From positions 1-21,555 of the IMG/VR virus record IMGVR_UViG_3300009374_000044: DNA of 21,555 nt, one strand, 5' to 3'. A program made the position numbers and the translations under genes. Shown here piece after piece: positions 1 to 5,998 of this stretch. Source of the DNA: a virus. Numbering within the stretch: the first letter of the stretch is position 1; each line of letters starts with the position of its first letter. Below the pieces are notes generated by a model. That model was not told the DNA's origin, searched no databases, and worked only from the letters and a program-made list of their open reading frames with translations.

Positions 1-1
1 G

Positions 2-331
2 ATTACACCAGAACAGTTGGGGTTTTTGATTGAGGAAGTGGGGTTTACCCAACTCCACCTCTGCAATTCGTTGCCAGTTTTGAGAGGCGGCCTTTCGGGT
101 GAAGTGTTGCGTTCCTATGTCTTGAACCACCTAAAGTTCATTCGGAGCGAATGGGGAGATGGCCTGGAGTTGATTGCGGGCGGTGGGGTGAATGGGATCG
201 GTGCGGCTAGCGATTATCTTGCAGCAGGCGCAAATCATTTGTCTCTGGGGTCAGTGTGCTTCAACCCTTGGAAGGCTAGAACCTTGGTGAAAAAACTGAC
301 AACATCAACTTCAACTTTAACTTTTACTTAG
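2..331 (+). CDS. pyrD: Dihydroorotate dehydrogenase-like protein, C-terminal part (5' truncated by window)
   Basis: The reading frame is open from the window edge, so only the last ~109 residues are seen. It has a GGLSG motif (visible residues 29-33), then IAGGGVNG (~58-65), and a segment reading AAGANHLSLGSV. This is the usual end of a dihydroorotate dehydrogenase TIM barrel, where these glycine-rich turns bind the FMN phosphate. The family oxidises dihydroorotate to orotate in pyrimidine synthesis, so in a phage it would be an auxiliary gene supporting nucleotide supply. GC is about one half by eye, clearly above the following genes, which suggests recent acquisition from a host. It ends in a Ser/Thr-rich tail at a TAG stop. 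Another FMN-dependent TIM-barrel enzyme is possible because the catalytic residues lie upstream of the window. Confidence 0.75.
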   Translation: MTPEQLGFLIEEVGFTQLHLCNSLPVLRGGLSGEVLRSYVLNHLKFIRSEWGDGLELIAGGGVNGIGAASDYLAAGANHLSLGSVCFNPWKARTLVKKLTTSTSTLTFT

Positions 332-342
332 CAAGGAACAAA

Positions 343-519
343 ATGTCACCTACGTATAATTACCGATGCAATTACTGTAACAAAGAATGGGAAGAAGAGG
401 TGCCTAACGAAGAACAAAAACTGCAACCAACGCAAGTTCTGCAGCCGGTTGAGTGTGACATTTTTGTTGCACCACACGCTGGGGTTGCAAAATGTGATGT
501 GGAACTTGTTGAAACTTGA
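343..519 (+). CDS. Small CxxC protein, possible zinc ribbon (58 aa)
   Basis: ATG start with an AAGGAACA ribosome-binding site just upstream. The N-terminus reads YRCNYCNKEW, a CxxC knuckle at Cys9/Cys12, with two further cysteines at 38 and 51 that could complete a zinc site. The middle is acidic and glutamine-rich. It lies 11 bases after the pyrD-like gene and 32 bases before the MazG-like gene, all on the same strand. No function is recognised; the CxxC start resembles FmdB-like regulatory zinc ribbons only loosely. Confidence 0.55.
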   Translation: MSPTYNYRCNYCNKEWEEEVPNEEQKLQPTQVLQPVECDIFVAPHAGVAKCDVELVET

Positions 520-551
520 AATTTGAATGATATTAACGAGAAAGTTTTTTG

Positions 552-869
552 ATGGATAAAATTACTGAACTGATGATTATTACGATGGAAGAATGTGCAG
601 AGTTGACACAAGTTTGTTCCAAGTTATTACGCAAACGAAACACAGAAGGCGAAATAAGTGCCGAAACTAGACAAAATCTTACCAGTGAAGTCGCAGACGT
701 AATGTGCATGGTGGATCTAATGGAAGAACATGGTCTGGTGAAACACGGCGATATTCTTGAAGGAATTGATTCAAAGAGACAGAAGTTGCGGAAATGGTCT
801 GACTTGATTCCGAAGCGACAAACCTGGCAAGAAATTCTAGCAAATGAGGAAGATGAGGAAGTGAAATAA
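552..869 (+). CDS. MazG-like nucleotide pyrophosphohydrolase
   Basis: 105 residues, all-helical, with the signature of the MazG/all-alpha NTP pyrophosphatase superfamily: EECAEL near the N-terminus (~14-19) and SEVADVMCMVDL (~46-57), giving the E-x2-E ... E-x2-D set of metal-binding acids. These enzymes hydrolyse (d)NTPs, or ppGpp-type alarmones in the case of MazG, to monophosphates plus pyrophosphate. Phages often carry one, proposed to adjust nucleotide pools or the stringent response. The ATG at 552 is preferred over the TTG three bases upstream. It sits with the pyrD-like gene, so both may serve nucleotide metabolism. The exact substrate cannot be read from sequence. Confidence 0.8.
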   Translation: MDKITELMIITMEECAELTQVCSKLLRKRNTEGEISAETRQNLTSEVADVMCMVDLMEEHGLVKHGDILEGIDSKRQKLRKWSDLIPKRQTWQEILANEEDEEVK

Positions 870-871
870 TC

Positions 872-1024
872 ATGATCAAGTTACGTTACCTTTTTGGTAT
901 ACCTTACCTTTATCTCTTGGGAATGACTGGGCAAAATATTCTCTTTGATGCAATCATGATTGGTATTCTTGCTGGGTTGACTGATAATTATTATGACAAC
1001 AATAATAATGTTCGTCCATCATAA
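872..1024 (+). CDS. Small hydrophobic membrane protein (50 aa)
   Basis: Starts two bases after the MazG-like stop codon. Residues ~5-36 are strongly hydrophobic (YLFGIPYLYLLG, then a segment with AIMIGILAGL), enough for one long or two short membrane helices. An Asn-rich polar tail (YDNNNN) follows. No family is recognised. The RBS is weak (GAGGAAGTGAAAT lies inside the upstream gene), so it is probably translated by coupling. A function such as a membrane-acting early protein is only a guess. Confidence 0.45.
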   Translation: MIKLRYLFGIPYLYLLGMTGQNILFDAIMIGILAGLTDNYYDNNNNVRPS

Positions 1025-1035
1025 ATAGTTTTATT

Positions 1036-1326
1036 ATGACACGAGCATTAGACCGAGCAAACATTCAAGTTGGTGATGCATCTCTGGGCAGCAATCACAA
1101 TCATATTATTAACGGGGCCTTGGAGATGCAATTTTTGATGCAGAATTATAAAATGGAAGAAATGAATATCATAGTAGCACAATATGAAAATAGATCAACA
1201 ATAAAAGCTACTATAAATGGTATAGAAATGCATGTTCCTATAGCAAAAGGCAACAGACATTATGATGAAATCCTACGACAAGTAGAAGCAGGAACACTTG
1301 TCATTGCACCAGCGGACGAAGAGTAA
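1036..1326 (+). CDS. Conserved phage-type hypothetical protein (96 aa)
   Basis: Complete frame from ATG to TAA. The N-terminus MTRALDRANIQVGD is followed by a polar middle. The last third (GNRHYDEILRQVEAG, then PADEE) resembles the C-terminal strip common in small phage tail-related proteins, where N-x2-Y-x2-y-x-x-W/V-x-x-G is followed by an acidic PADE end. That resemblance is by eye only. The first strong promoter of the window starts 10 bases after its stop codon. A link to tail or fibre proteins is plausible but unproven. Confidence 0.6.
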   Translation: MTRALDRANIQVGDASLGSNHNHIINGALEMQFLMQNYKMEEMNIIVAQYENRSTIKATINGIEMHVPIAKGNRHYDEILRQVEAGTLVIAPADEE

Positions 1327-1335
1327 GAAAAAAAC

Positions 1336-1364
1336 TTGACATTCTCCTTTTTACCCTTTATACT
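1336..1364 (+). promoter_or_regulatory. Sigma70-type promoter P1
   Basis: TTGACA at 1336-1341, a 17-base spacer, and TATACT at 1359-1364, preceded by an A-tract (AAAAAAAC). It lies 41 bases upstream of the metallopeptidase ATG. A short inverted repeat, ATAAC-GAT-GTTAT (1374-1386), sits in the early transcribed region. It belongs to the set of seven matching promoters in the window. Confidence 0.8.
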
Positions 1365-1404
1365 ATAAATGTAATAACGATGTTATCAAAGGAGATCATT
1401 CGTA

Positions 1405-1908
1405 ATGAAAAAATTCAAAGTTACAGGCAAGTCAATTCCCGATTCGTGGTCAACCGCTGCGGTTGTTATGTCAGTGATTGCACTTGATCGATTGATTGGT
1501 AAAGATGCTCGTGAGAAACTTGACTTGCGAGTACGTTTCAAACATCATCATTCTGAAGGAGAAGCGGTTGTACGTGATAAAGTTTCTCTGGATAAATTTG
1601 ATGTTATCATTGATCCCTATCGCATAGTCAAAGATGCATGGGACAGAGTATTTCCAGATGATGAACGAGTGACAAAGTTGATGCAAATTCTTGCACACGA
1701 ACTCGTTCACGTAAAACAATATATTGTTGGTGATTTGAGAACAGAAGAATCTGGTTATGCAATCTGGAAAGGTGAGAGATTTTCACCAGAGGATTTGCAA
1801 TCTTACTTTGACTTGCCTTTTGAGAAAGAGGCTCGTGGTGAAGAAGAAGGGCATATGTTTGCTTTTCTATTTCGTTATAAACAACTTCAAGAAGAAGGAG
1901 TAATTTGA
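1405..1908 (+). CDS. Zinc metallopeptidase-like protein (HExxH)
   Basis: 167 residues with a clear zinc-protease motif, AHELVHVKQY (His98, Glu99, His102), followed ~40 residues later by LPFEKEARGEE, where Glu141 is a likely third zinc ligand. This layout, HExxH then P-F/W-E-x-E-A, is common in small phage and plasmid metallopeptidases related to the SprT/ImmA group. The likely activity is cleavage of a cytoplasmic protein; the substrate is unknown. There is no signal peptide or membrane helix. The ATG is preceded by AAAGGAGATC. It is first in an operon driven by promoter P1, and the next gene overlaps its stop by four bases. Confidence 0.75.
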   Translation: MKKFKVTGKSIPDSWSTAAVVMSVIALDRLIGKDAREKLDLRVRFKHHHSEGEAVVRDKVSLDKFDVIIDPYRIVKDAWDRVFPDDERVTKLMQILAHELVHVKQYIVGDLRTEESGYAIWKGERFSPEDLQSYFDLPFEKEARGEEEGHMFAFLFRYKQLQEEGVI

Positions 1909-2204
1909 GACATCCACACTATGATAAGTTGGCAAAGAACCACAAGGTTCTGGTTGGTCCACCTGTTCGCCATGAGCGAGACAATTACAAGTATTTTTCT
2001 ACTGGTGATTTTCGTGTATGGCACGTTTTGTGTGATCCATTTGTTTTGCGTGATGATATGATGGAAGAGACAGATGAATTCATTATAGGGTGGGAATTTG
2101 AAGATGATCCAGTGATGCCTGAGGCAGAAGATGAAGAATACGATGAAGATGATGAAGATGACGAAGAAGAAGATGACGAAATCTTTTTTAGTGAAAATAT
2201 TTGA
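1905..2204 (+). CDS. Hypothetical protein with extreme acidic tail (99 aa)
   Basis: The likely start is TTG at 1905, overlapping the TGA of the metallopeptidase gene, with GAAGGAG four bases upstream; no in-frame ATG lies nearby. The first ~70 residues are mixed (RVWHVLCDPFVLRDDMMEE). Residues ~72-95 are almost entirely Asp/Glu, which could mimic nucleic acid or buffer basic partners. The TGA stop lies within the -35 box of the next promoter (TTGACA at 2201). No family is recognised. Confidence 0.6.
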   Translation: MRHPHYDKLAKNHKVLVGPPVRHERDNYKYFSTGDFRVWHVLCDPFVLRDDMMEETDEFIIGWEFEDDPVMPEAEDEEYDEDDEDDEEEDDEIFFSENI

Positions 2205-2229
2205 CATTCCTTTGATAATTTGATATAGT
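2201..2229 (+). promoter_or_regulatory. Sigma70-type promoter P2 with conserved leader
   Basis: TTGACA (2201-2206), 17 bases, TATAGT (2224-2229). The downstream leader has GTGAGTGA, then AACCCTCTTTTCGGAGATTTG ending at the ATG 2278. The same order recurs at 7675. The -35 hexamer contains the stop codon of the upstream gene, so promoter and coding end share bases. Confidence 0.85.
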
Positions 2230-2277
2230 ATAAGTGAGTGATAGAGACAACAATAACCCTCTTTTCGGAGATTTGAT

Positions 2278-2634
2278 ATGGCATTTGCAGACAGTTCAAC
2301 ATACTTCAATGTAGGAGACAGTTCGATTATTGGTTCCTTTGAGTCCAAAGAAACTGGTAAATTCTTTGAATACTCTGAAGGTAAGGAAGAGGATTGGGGA
2401 ACTTATGCTGATTATGGGCTGAGAGATGAGTATGTTCATCGTGTCTGGGTAACTTCTCCATGGAAAATGGATAGAGGTTTTCGTATGGCAAAGGTTCTAA
2501 AAACTGTAGCCTATATTCTTCTTGATGAGGATGATTATGGAGAACCTGTGATAGAGAAATGGAAAATCAAAAAACATAATGTTTATTCAAGAGAGAAGAA
2601 ACATTATTGGTCTGAATATGATTTAACTTCCTAA
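2278..2634 (+). CDS. Hypothetical protein (118 aa)
   Basis: Good start: CGGAG eight bases upstream of the ATG, directly behind promoter P2. The protein is rich in Tyr, Trp and acidic residues (EEDWGTYADYGLRDEYVHRVW) and has one short hydrophobic stretch (KVLKTVAYILL). There are no catalytic motifs, signal peptide or membrane helix. It is the only gene between P2 and the palindrome at 2640, so it is probably transcribed alone. No family is recognised. Confidence 0.65.
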   Translation: MAFADSSTYFNVGDSSIIGSFESKETGKFFEYSEGKEEDWGTYADYGLRDEYVHRVWVTSPWKMDRGFRMAKVLKTVAYILLDEDDYGEPVIEKWKIKKHNVYSREKKHYWSEYDLTS

Positions 2635-2639
2635 CACTA

Positions 2640-2660
2640 GTGGTCACAAATTGTGACCAC
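2640..2660. repeat. Perfect 10-bp inverted repeat, possible terminator or operator
   Basis: GTGGTCACAA (2640-2649), one base, then TTGTGACCAC (2651-2660). It lies six bases after a stop codon and 20 bases before promoter P3. There is no T-run on the + strand after it, which argues against a classic intrinsic terminator. The symmetry and the one-base centre suit either a tight hairpin or a dimeric repressor site. Confidence 0.6.
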
Positions 2661-2680
2661 CTAAAAAACTTGAAAATATT

Positions 2681-2709
2681 TTGACATTCATAGAAAAATT
2701 TGTTATAGT
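2681..2709 (+). promoter_or_regulatory. Sigma70-type promoter P3
   Basis: TTGACA (2681-2686), 17 bases, TATAGT (2704-2709). Unlike its sister promoters it is followed by a long leader of ~185 bases before the ATG at 2902, and this leader carries unusual GC-rich and hairpin-forming sequence. Confidence 0.8.
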
Positions 2710-2746
2710 GTTCTTGTGAGGTTAAGAGAGAGAGAAAAGATTTTTG

Positions 2747-2851
2747 ATGATCGGAGCCCCTCCGTCAGTGGGGGGTGGGGGACCAGCACGACCGCCCAGT
2801 GAGAGAAAGAAATACACAAAACTTTCATGTAATGAAAGTATTTCACATTAA
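2747..2851 (+). other. GC-rich leader segment with possible 34-codon leader peptide
   Basis: Within the leader of P3, bases 2751-2800 are strikingly GC-rich for this genome. CGGAG-CCC-CTCCG (2752-2764) can form a small hairpin, and G-runs of six and five occur at 2770-2775 and 2777-2781. An ATG at 2747 opens a 34-codon frame rich in Gly and Pro (IGAPPSVGGGGPARPP) ending at TAA 2849-2851. No good ribosome-binding site precedes it, so it may be structured RNA rather than coding. Confidence 0.3.
2821..2839. repeat. Hairpin in the P3 leader
   Basis: ACTTTCAT (2821-2828), loop GTA, ATGAAAGT (2832-2839): a perfect eight-base stem. It lies 62 bases upstream of the ATG at 2902 within the untranslated leader. 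No T-run follows, so it is more likely a regulatory or stabilising RNA structure than a terminator. Confidence 0.5.
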
Positions 2852-2901
2852 TTGATCGAAACTCAAAATTACTTTTCTTCAATCCTAACGAAAGGAACAT
2901 T

Positions 2902-3078
2902 ATGTTTGATTGGAATGATACCACTAACAAAATTGGTGATGCATTAGTTCTCAAAATGTGGTGGGAACTGTCAATCTCAACTCTTGAAGAGTTGTTATTA
3001 GAAAACTGGAATGAAATGGATGATCTGTCATGGATACAGATCAATGAAATAATTTCTTTTAAAAAGGAGTGGTTATGA
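2902..3078 (+). CDS. Small hypothetical protein (58 aa)
   Basis: ATG preceded by AACGAAAGGAAC, a good ribosome-binding site also seen ahead of 3592. The product is Trp- and Leu-rich and acidic (VLKMWWELSISTLEELLLENW), consistent with two amphipathic helices. Its TGA stop overlaps the start of the next gene (ATGA), so the two are translationally coupled. No family is recognised. Confidence 0.55.
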   Translation: MFDWNDTTNKIGDALVLKMWWELSISTLEELLLENWNEMDDLSWIQINEIISFKKEWL

Positions 3079-3524
3079 TGGAAAAAATTGAATATGTTGA
3101 TCGGATGAGGTATGCAACCGATCCTGACATTGGTTACTACCCCTACGATGAAGAAGATGTCTTTGTGATAGAAAGTCCTTCAGTAATTCTCAGAGAAGCC
3201 TTTGAGGAATATGGTGAAAGGTTTGCATCTCAACTGAAAGGTGTGGCCGATTCTCATTTTCCAAAGAGATATGGTGAAGAAGGTCTGAGTGTTGAATGGG
3301 GGTATGACTATCTTGATTCTTTCTGGAAAGAACCGATGAGAATTCGGAAAGATGGAAAAGTTCATCGTCAAGATGTCAAATCACGAAAATCTTATCTGGT
3401 TCACACCAGAGGTTTTGAACTGGAAGGACATTGTGAATGTGGATGTAGATTCACCAAGAAATCACAGAAGTTGAGAAAGAATTCTTTTTATTACCAATAT
3501 CCAGAATACGATAAAAGGAGTTGA
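3075..3524 (+). CDS. Hypothetical protein (149 aa)
   Basis: AAAAAGGAG lies five bases before the ATG at 3075; a second ATG at 3078 is equally possible. The N-terminal half is acidic with many tyrosines (IGYYPYDEEDVFVIE). The C-terminal half is basic and contains HCECGCRF, a cysteine cluster that could bind a metal. It shares an operon with the 58-residue protein behind P3. No family is recognised. Confidence 0.6.
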   Translation: MMEKIEYVDRMRYATDPDIGYYPYDEEDVFVIESPSVILREAFEEYGERFASQLKGVADSHFPKRYGEEGLSVEWGYDYLDSFWKEPMRIRKDGKVHRQDVKSRKSYLVHTRGFELEGHCECGCRFTKKSQKLRKNSFYYQYPEYDKRS

Positions 3525-3589
3525 TGATTATGAGAAAAGATTCTATACAAAAACATTTTCCTTGTGAGAGAAACCTTAACGAAAGGTAA
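3524..3589 (+). CDS. Possible 21-codon micro-ORF
   Basis: A strong AAAAGGAG precedes ATGs at 3524 and 3530, giving MIMRKDSIQKHFPCERNLNER and a TAA two bases before the next start codon. It fills the gap between two genes, overlaps the upstream stop (TGATG), and has its own ribosome-binding site. It could be a real micro-protein or a coupling device for the nuclease-like gene downstream. Its short length leaves it uncertain. Confidence 0.35.
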   Translation: MIMRKDSIQKHFPCERNLNER

Positions 3590-3591
3590 AT

Positions 3592-4398
3592 ATGAGTTTT
3601 CCTAGTGACGGCAGAAATCATCACAATGCAATAAAAAACGAATACAATACCAAAGAATATTTACAAGGTCATGCTCATTTAATATATGGAGATGTGAAAG
3701 AAGGTAAATATGTTGTTCTAAGTAAAGGTGGAACAACAAATAAAGCAGACAATATCATTAAATGTAATGACGGAAAAGTGATAAACATATCCGATAAACA
3801 AAAAAAGAATGGTTTGTCTGGTTCTTTTGATTACACAAATACATCAAGACTAATTCATATTTTGTTAGAGAATAGAAATGAGAGTGTAAAAGAAATTAGG
3901 GTTTTATTGGATAGTGTCAGAGAAGATAGAAAATTACCTATGGAAGAAAGAAAGAAATTGGTAGAAAGTTATAGACCACGAATTAAGAAAGCAAGTTATG
4001 AATTTCTTAATAGTTTATCATCAGATGATATTATTGGTTTAATTAATCAATATCTCATCGAACCTAACAAAGAAATGGAAGAGTTTATAACAGATGGTAA
4101 AGAAAATAAAAGATATACATTTCCTTTCATGAGACACCCTGTAGTCAAATTAATTGAAAATGGTTTTACTGCATCAATTCTTGTTAAGGTTGGTGGTTCT
4201 TCTGGGCGCATTATCTTCTCCAAAGGTAAAGAAAAGGTCAGTGTCGGTTTGAGAATTAGAGTCCACACTAATAATGGAGCTACTGCACTTTTAAATGCGG
4301 GTGGTTCTAATAACTCTAGTCAATTTGTTTTGAAATTTCAACAGGACAGTATTAAAAATTTATTAACCACAATGGGGGTATCAGTAATTGAAATCTGA
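3592..4398 (+). CDS. Possible PD-(D/E)xK-type endonuclease paired with a methyltransferase
   Basis: 268 residues, no signal peptide. Residues ~45-72 read GGTTNKADNIIKCNDGK then VINISDKQKK. An Asp (Asp53), a strand, and a short S/D-x-K triplet (Ser67-Lys69) match the spacing of the PD-(D/E)xK nuclease core, in the variant KxDN...ISxK seen in many phage and restriction nucleases. The C-terminal region has Gly/Asn-rich and strand-like segments (LRIRVHTNNGAT, FVLKFQQDSIKNLL). The next gene is a DNA methyltransferase overlapping it by 11 bases, the usual layout of a type II restriction-modification pair. Nuclease identity is inferred from the weak motif plus the neighbour; an accessory protein of the methyltransferase is the main alternative. 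Confidence 0.5.
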   Translation: MSFPSDGRNHHNAIKNEYNTKEYLQGHAHLIYGDVKEGKYVVLSKGGTTNKADNIIKCNDGKVINISDKQKKNGLSGSFDYTNTSRLIHILLENRNESVKEIRVLLDSVREDRKLPMEERKKLVESYRPRIKKASYEFLNSLSSDDIIGLINQYLIEPNKEMEEFITDGKENKRYTFPFMRHPVVKLIENGFTASILVKVGGSSGRIIFSKGKEKVSVGLRIRVHTNNGATALLNAGGSNNSSQFVLKFQQDSIKNLLTTMGVSVIEI

Positions 4399-5362
4399 TT
4401 TTTATGTATTGAAAAGAGATGCGAAAACTATGGATAAATTATCTGTAGATGTAGATTGTATCTATATTGACCCACCATTTGGGTTACAAAAAGATTTTTC
4501 CATGAAAGAATCTGATGGTTCTGATAAATCGTTTTCAGATAATTGGGTTTCTTTTGAAGAATTCATAGAATGGTACGCAGGAATAATTCATGGGTGTTGG
4601 GATAACCTTAAAAAAGATGGTTGGTTGTATTGCCATAATAACCACATCAGTAATGCATTAGTTCTTTCAAAATTAGATATCGTTAAGAATTATTATACTA
4701 ATATATCTTGGAAAAGAAGTCATCCACATAATAATATAAAAAATGGATGGGGAAATATCACAGATAGTATATTGGTTTTTCGTAAAGGGAATCCATATTT
4801 TTCTGTAGAATATAAACCATTAGATTCAAAATATGGCAAAAACAGTTTTAATAATACAGATGAGGTTGGAAATTATGCTCTAGCTCCAATTACAGGAGAA
4901 AAAAGTAGAGTGGGACATATGTTTGAGTTTAATGGTGTAACTCCTGTTTATGGATGGAGAGTTAATAAAGAAAAAATACAGGATTTACATGATAGAGGTT
5001 TGATACATTATGGTAAAAATAAACCCTATAAAAAATTGTATGCTTCAGATAGTAAAGGGGTTCCAATACAAAATTTTTGGGATGATATTCATCCTGTCAC
5101 AAGAAGAGAAGGTAGAAATTATCCTACTCAAAAACCAATTAATCTTCTTAAACGAATAATACAAACAAGTTGTCCAGTTGGTGGAATAATGTTTGACCCA
5201 TTTGCAGGAGCAGGTACAACTTTATCTGCGACAATTGAATGTGGTGAAAATCGTAAATGTATAACGAGTGATATTTCAGATGAGTCCCTAGAATTAATAC
5301 AAAATAAATTTCCATTATTTGATTTGAATACTGATGGAAATGATGTGTGGGAAAATAATTAA
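4388..5362 (+). CDS. DNA methyltransferase, beta class (N6-adenine or N4-cytosine)
   Basis: 324 residues. Motif IV, YIDPPFG (Asp28-Phe31), comes first. The SAM-binding motif I, FDPFAGAGTT (~269-278), comes near the end, preceded by NYPTQKPINLLKRII. This IV-then-I order defines the beta class, typical of type III Mod subunits and many type II amino-methyltransferases. It transfers a methyl group from S-adenosylmethionine to an exocyclic amino group in DNA; the middle region (~100-240) would be the target-recognition domain. The TTG start at 4388 is preferred because it keeps the FYVLKRDA segment normally found just before motif IV; an ATG at 4430 is the alternative. Its target sequence is unknown. 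Confidence 0.88.
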   Translation: MKSDFYVLKRDAKTMDKLSVDVDCIYIDPPFGLQKDFSMKESDGSDKSFSDNWVSFEEFIEWYAGIIHGCWDNLKKDGWLYCHNNHISNALVLSKLDIVKNYYTNISWKRSHPHNNIKNGWGNITDSILVFRKGNPYFSVEYKPLDSKYGKNSFNNTDEVGNYALAPITGEKSRVGHMFEFNGVTPVYGWRVNKEKIQDLHDRGLIHYGKNKPYKKLYASDSKGVPIQNFWDDIHPVTRREGRNYPTQKPINLLKRIIQTSCPVGGIMFDPFAGAGTTLSATIECGENRKCITSDISDESLELIQNKFPLFDLNTDGNDVWENN

Positions 5363-5397
5363 AAAATGCTTTTTTCAGTTGACAAAGGAGATATATT

Positions 5398-5757
5398 ATG
5401 AAAAAGTCAAAAAAAGGTTACAAAGTGGTTTTAAATTCATGTTATGGTGGGTTTGGATTATCAGAAGAAGCTATTCAAATGTTGATTGACAAACATGGTT
5501 TGGAACTTGATTCAGAATTAGATTATGGATATGTAGACAATGATGATTTCGGAATTGAGGATGAGAATTATGAGGCGTATCGTATGGATAAACGTTTGGT
5601 TTCAGTTGTAGAGGAACTTGGTGTGAAAAAGGCATCGGGTAAACACGCAGAACTCAGAGTTGTTATTGTGCCAGACGAAGTGGTTGAGGTTCATGGTTGG
5701 CACATTGATGATTATGATGGTATCGAATCTGTACACCAATCTCATTGGGTAGGTTGA
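5398..5757 (+). CDS. Conserved phage hypothetical protein (119 aa)
   Basis: ATG preceded by AAAGGAGATAT. The N-terminus reads YKVVLNSCYGGFGLSEEAI, and the C-terminal end VVEVHGWHIDDYDGIESVHQ. I recall this combination as a widespread small Caudoviricetes protein of unknown function. It is acidic in the middle and probably globular. It follows the methyltransferase by 35 bases and is in line with two further genes. Confidence 0.7.
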   Translation: MKKSKKGYKVVLNSCYGGFGLSEEAIQMLIDKHGLELDSELDYGYVDNDDFGIEDENYEAYRMDKRLVSVVEELGVKKASGKHAELRVVIVPDEVVEVHGWHIDDYDGIESVHQSHWVG

Positions 5758-5758
5758 T

Positions 5759-5998
5759 ATGATGAAATTTAAATCTACAAAACAATTCTTCTGGCGTCTG
5801 AATGTTTTGAGAAAGAAAGGTGCCAAAGTCAAACCCAAACTTCAACCAAGTGCAGAACATATTGCAGAGGTAAACAGAATAGAGTTTGCTGTCAATCGCA
5901 GAGTGTTCTGGGAGTTGGGCAGAGAAGGTTTTGCTAAATGGTCCAGATTAGGATACAAGGACTACGGAACTCTTGCACGAGCGTATGGAATAAGATGA
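5759..5998 (+). CDS. Small basic hypothetical protein (79 aa)
   Basis: Starts at ATGATG one base after the previous stop (TGATATGATG), so it is coupled. It is rich in Lys/Arg (FFWRLNVLRKKGAKVKPK) with a helical second half ending GYKDYGTLARAYGIR, which could contact nucleic acid. The stop TGA overlaps the ATG of the following methyltransferase. No family is recognised. Confidence 0.55.
   Translation: MMKFKSTKQFFWRLNVLRKKGAKVKPKLQPSAEHIAEVNRIEFAVNRRVFWELGREGFAKWSRLGYKDYGTLARAYGIR

Noticed and set aside
1020-1027. CATAAATA, similar to a late promoter element.
   Set aside because: It is only nine bases upstream of the ATG at 1036, leaving no room for a leader and ribosome-binding site.
1985-2302. 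Long minus-strand frame with a poly-Ser stretch.
   Set aside because: It is the antisense of the GAA/GAT-rich acidic tail of the gene at 1905, a composition artefact.
5379-5384. TTGACA before the gene at 5398.
   Set aside because: No -10 box can follow; the ribosome-binding site and ATG come within 20 bases, so the hexamer is chance.
5938-5994. N-terminal extension of the second methyltransferase from ATG 5938.
   Set aside because: The extension lies entirely inside the preceding gene in another frame, has no ribosome-binding site, and the ATG at 5995 overlaps the stop as in other gene pairs here.
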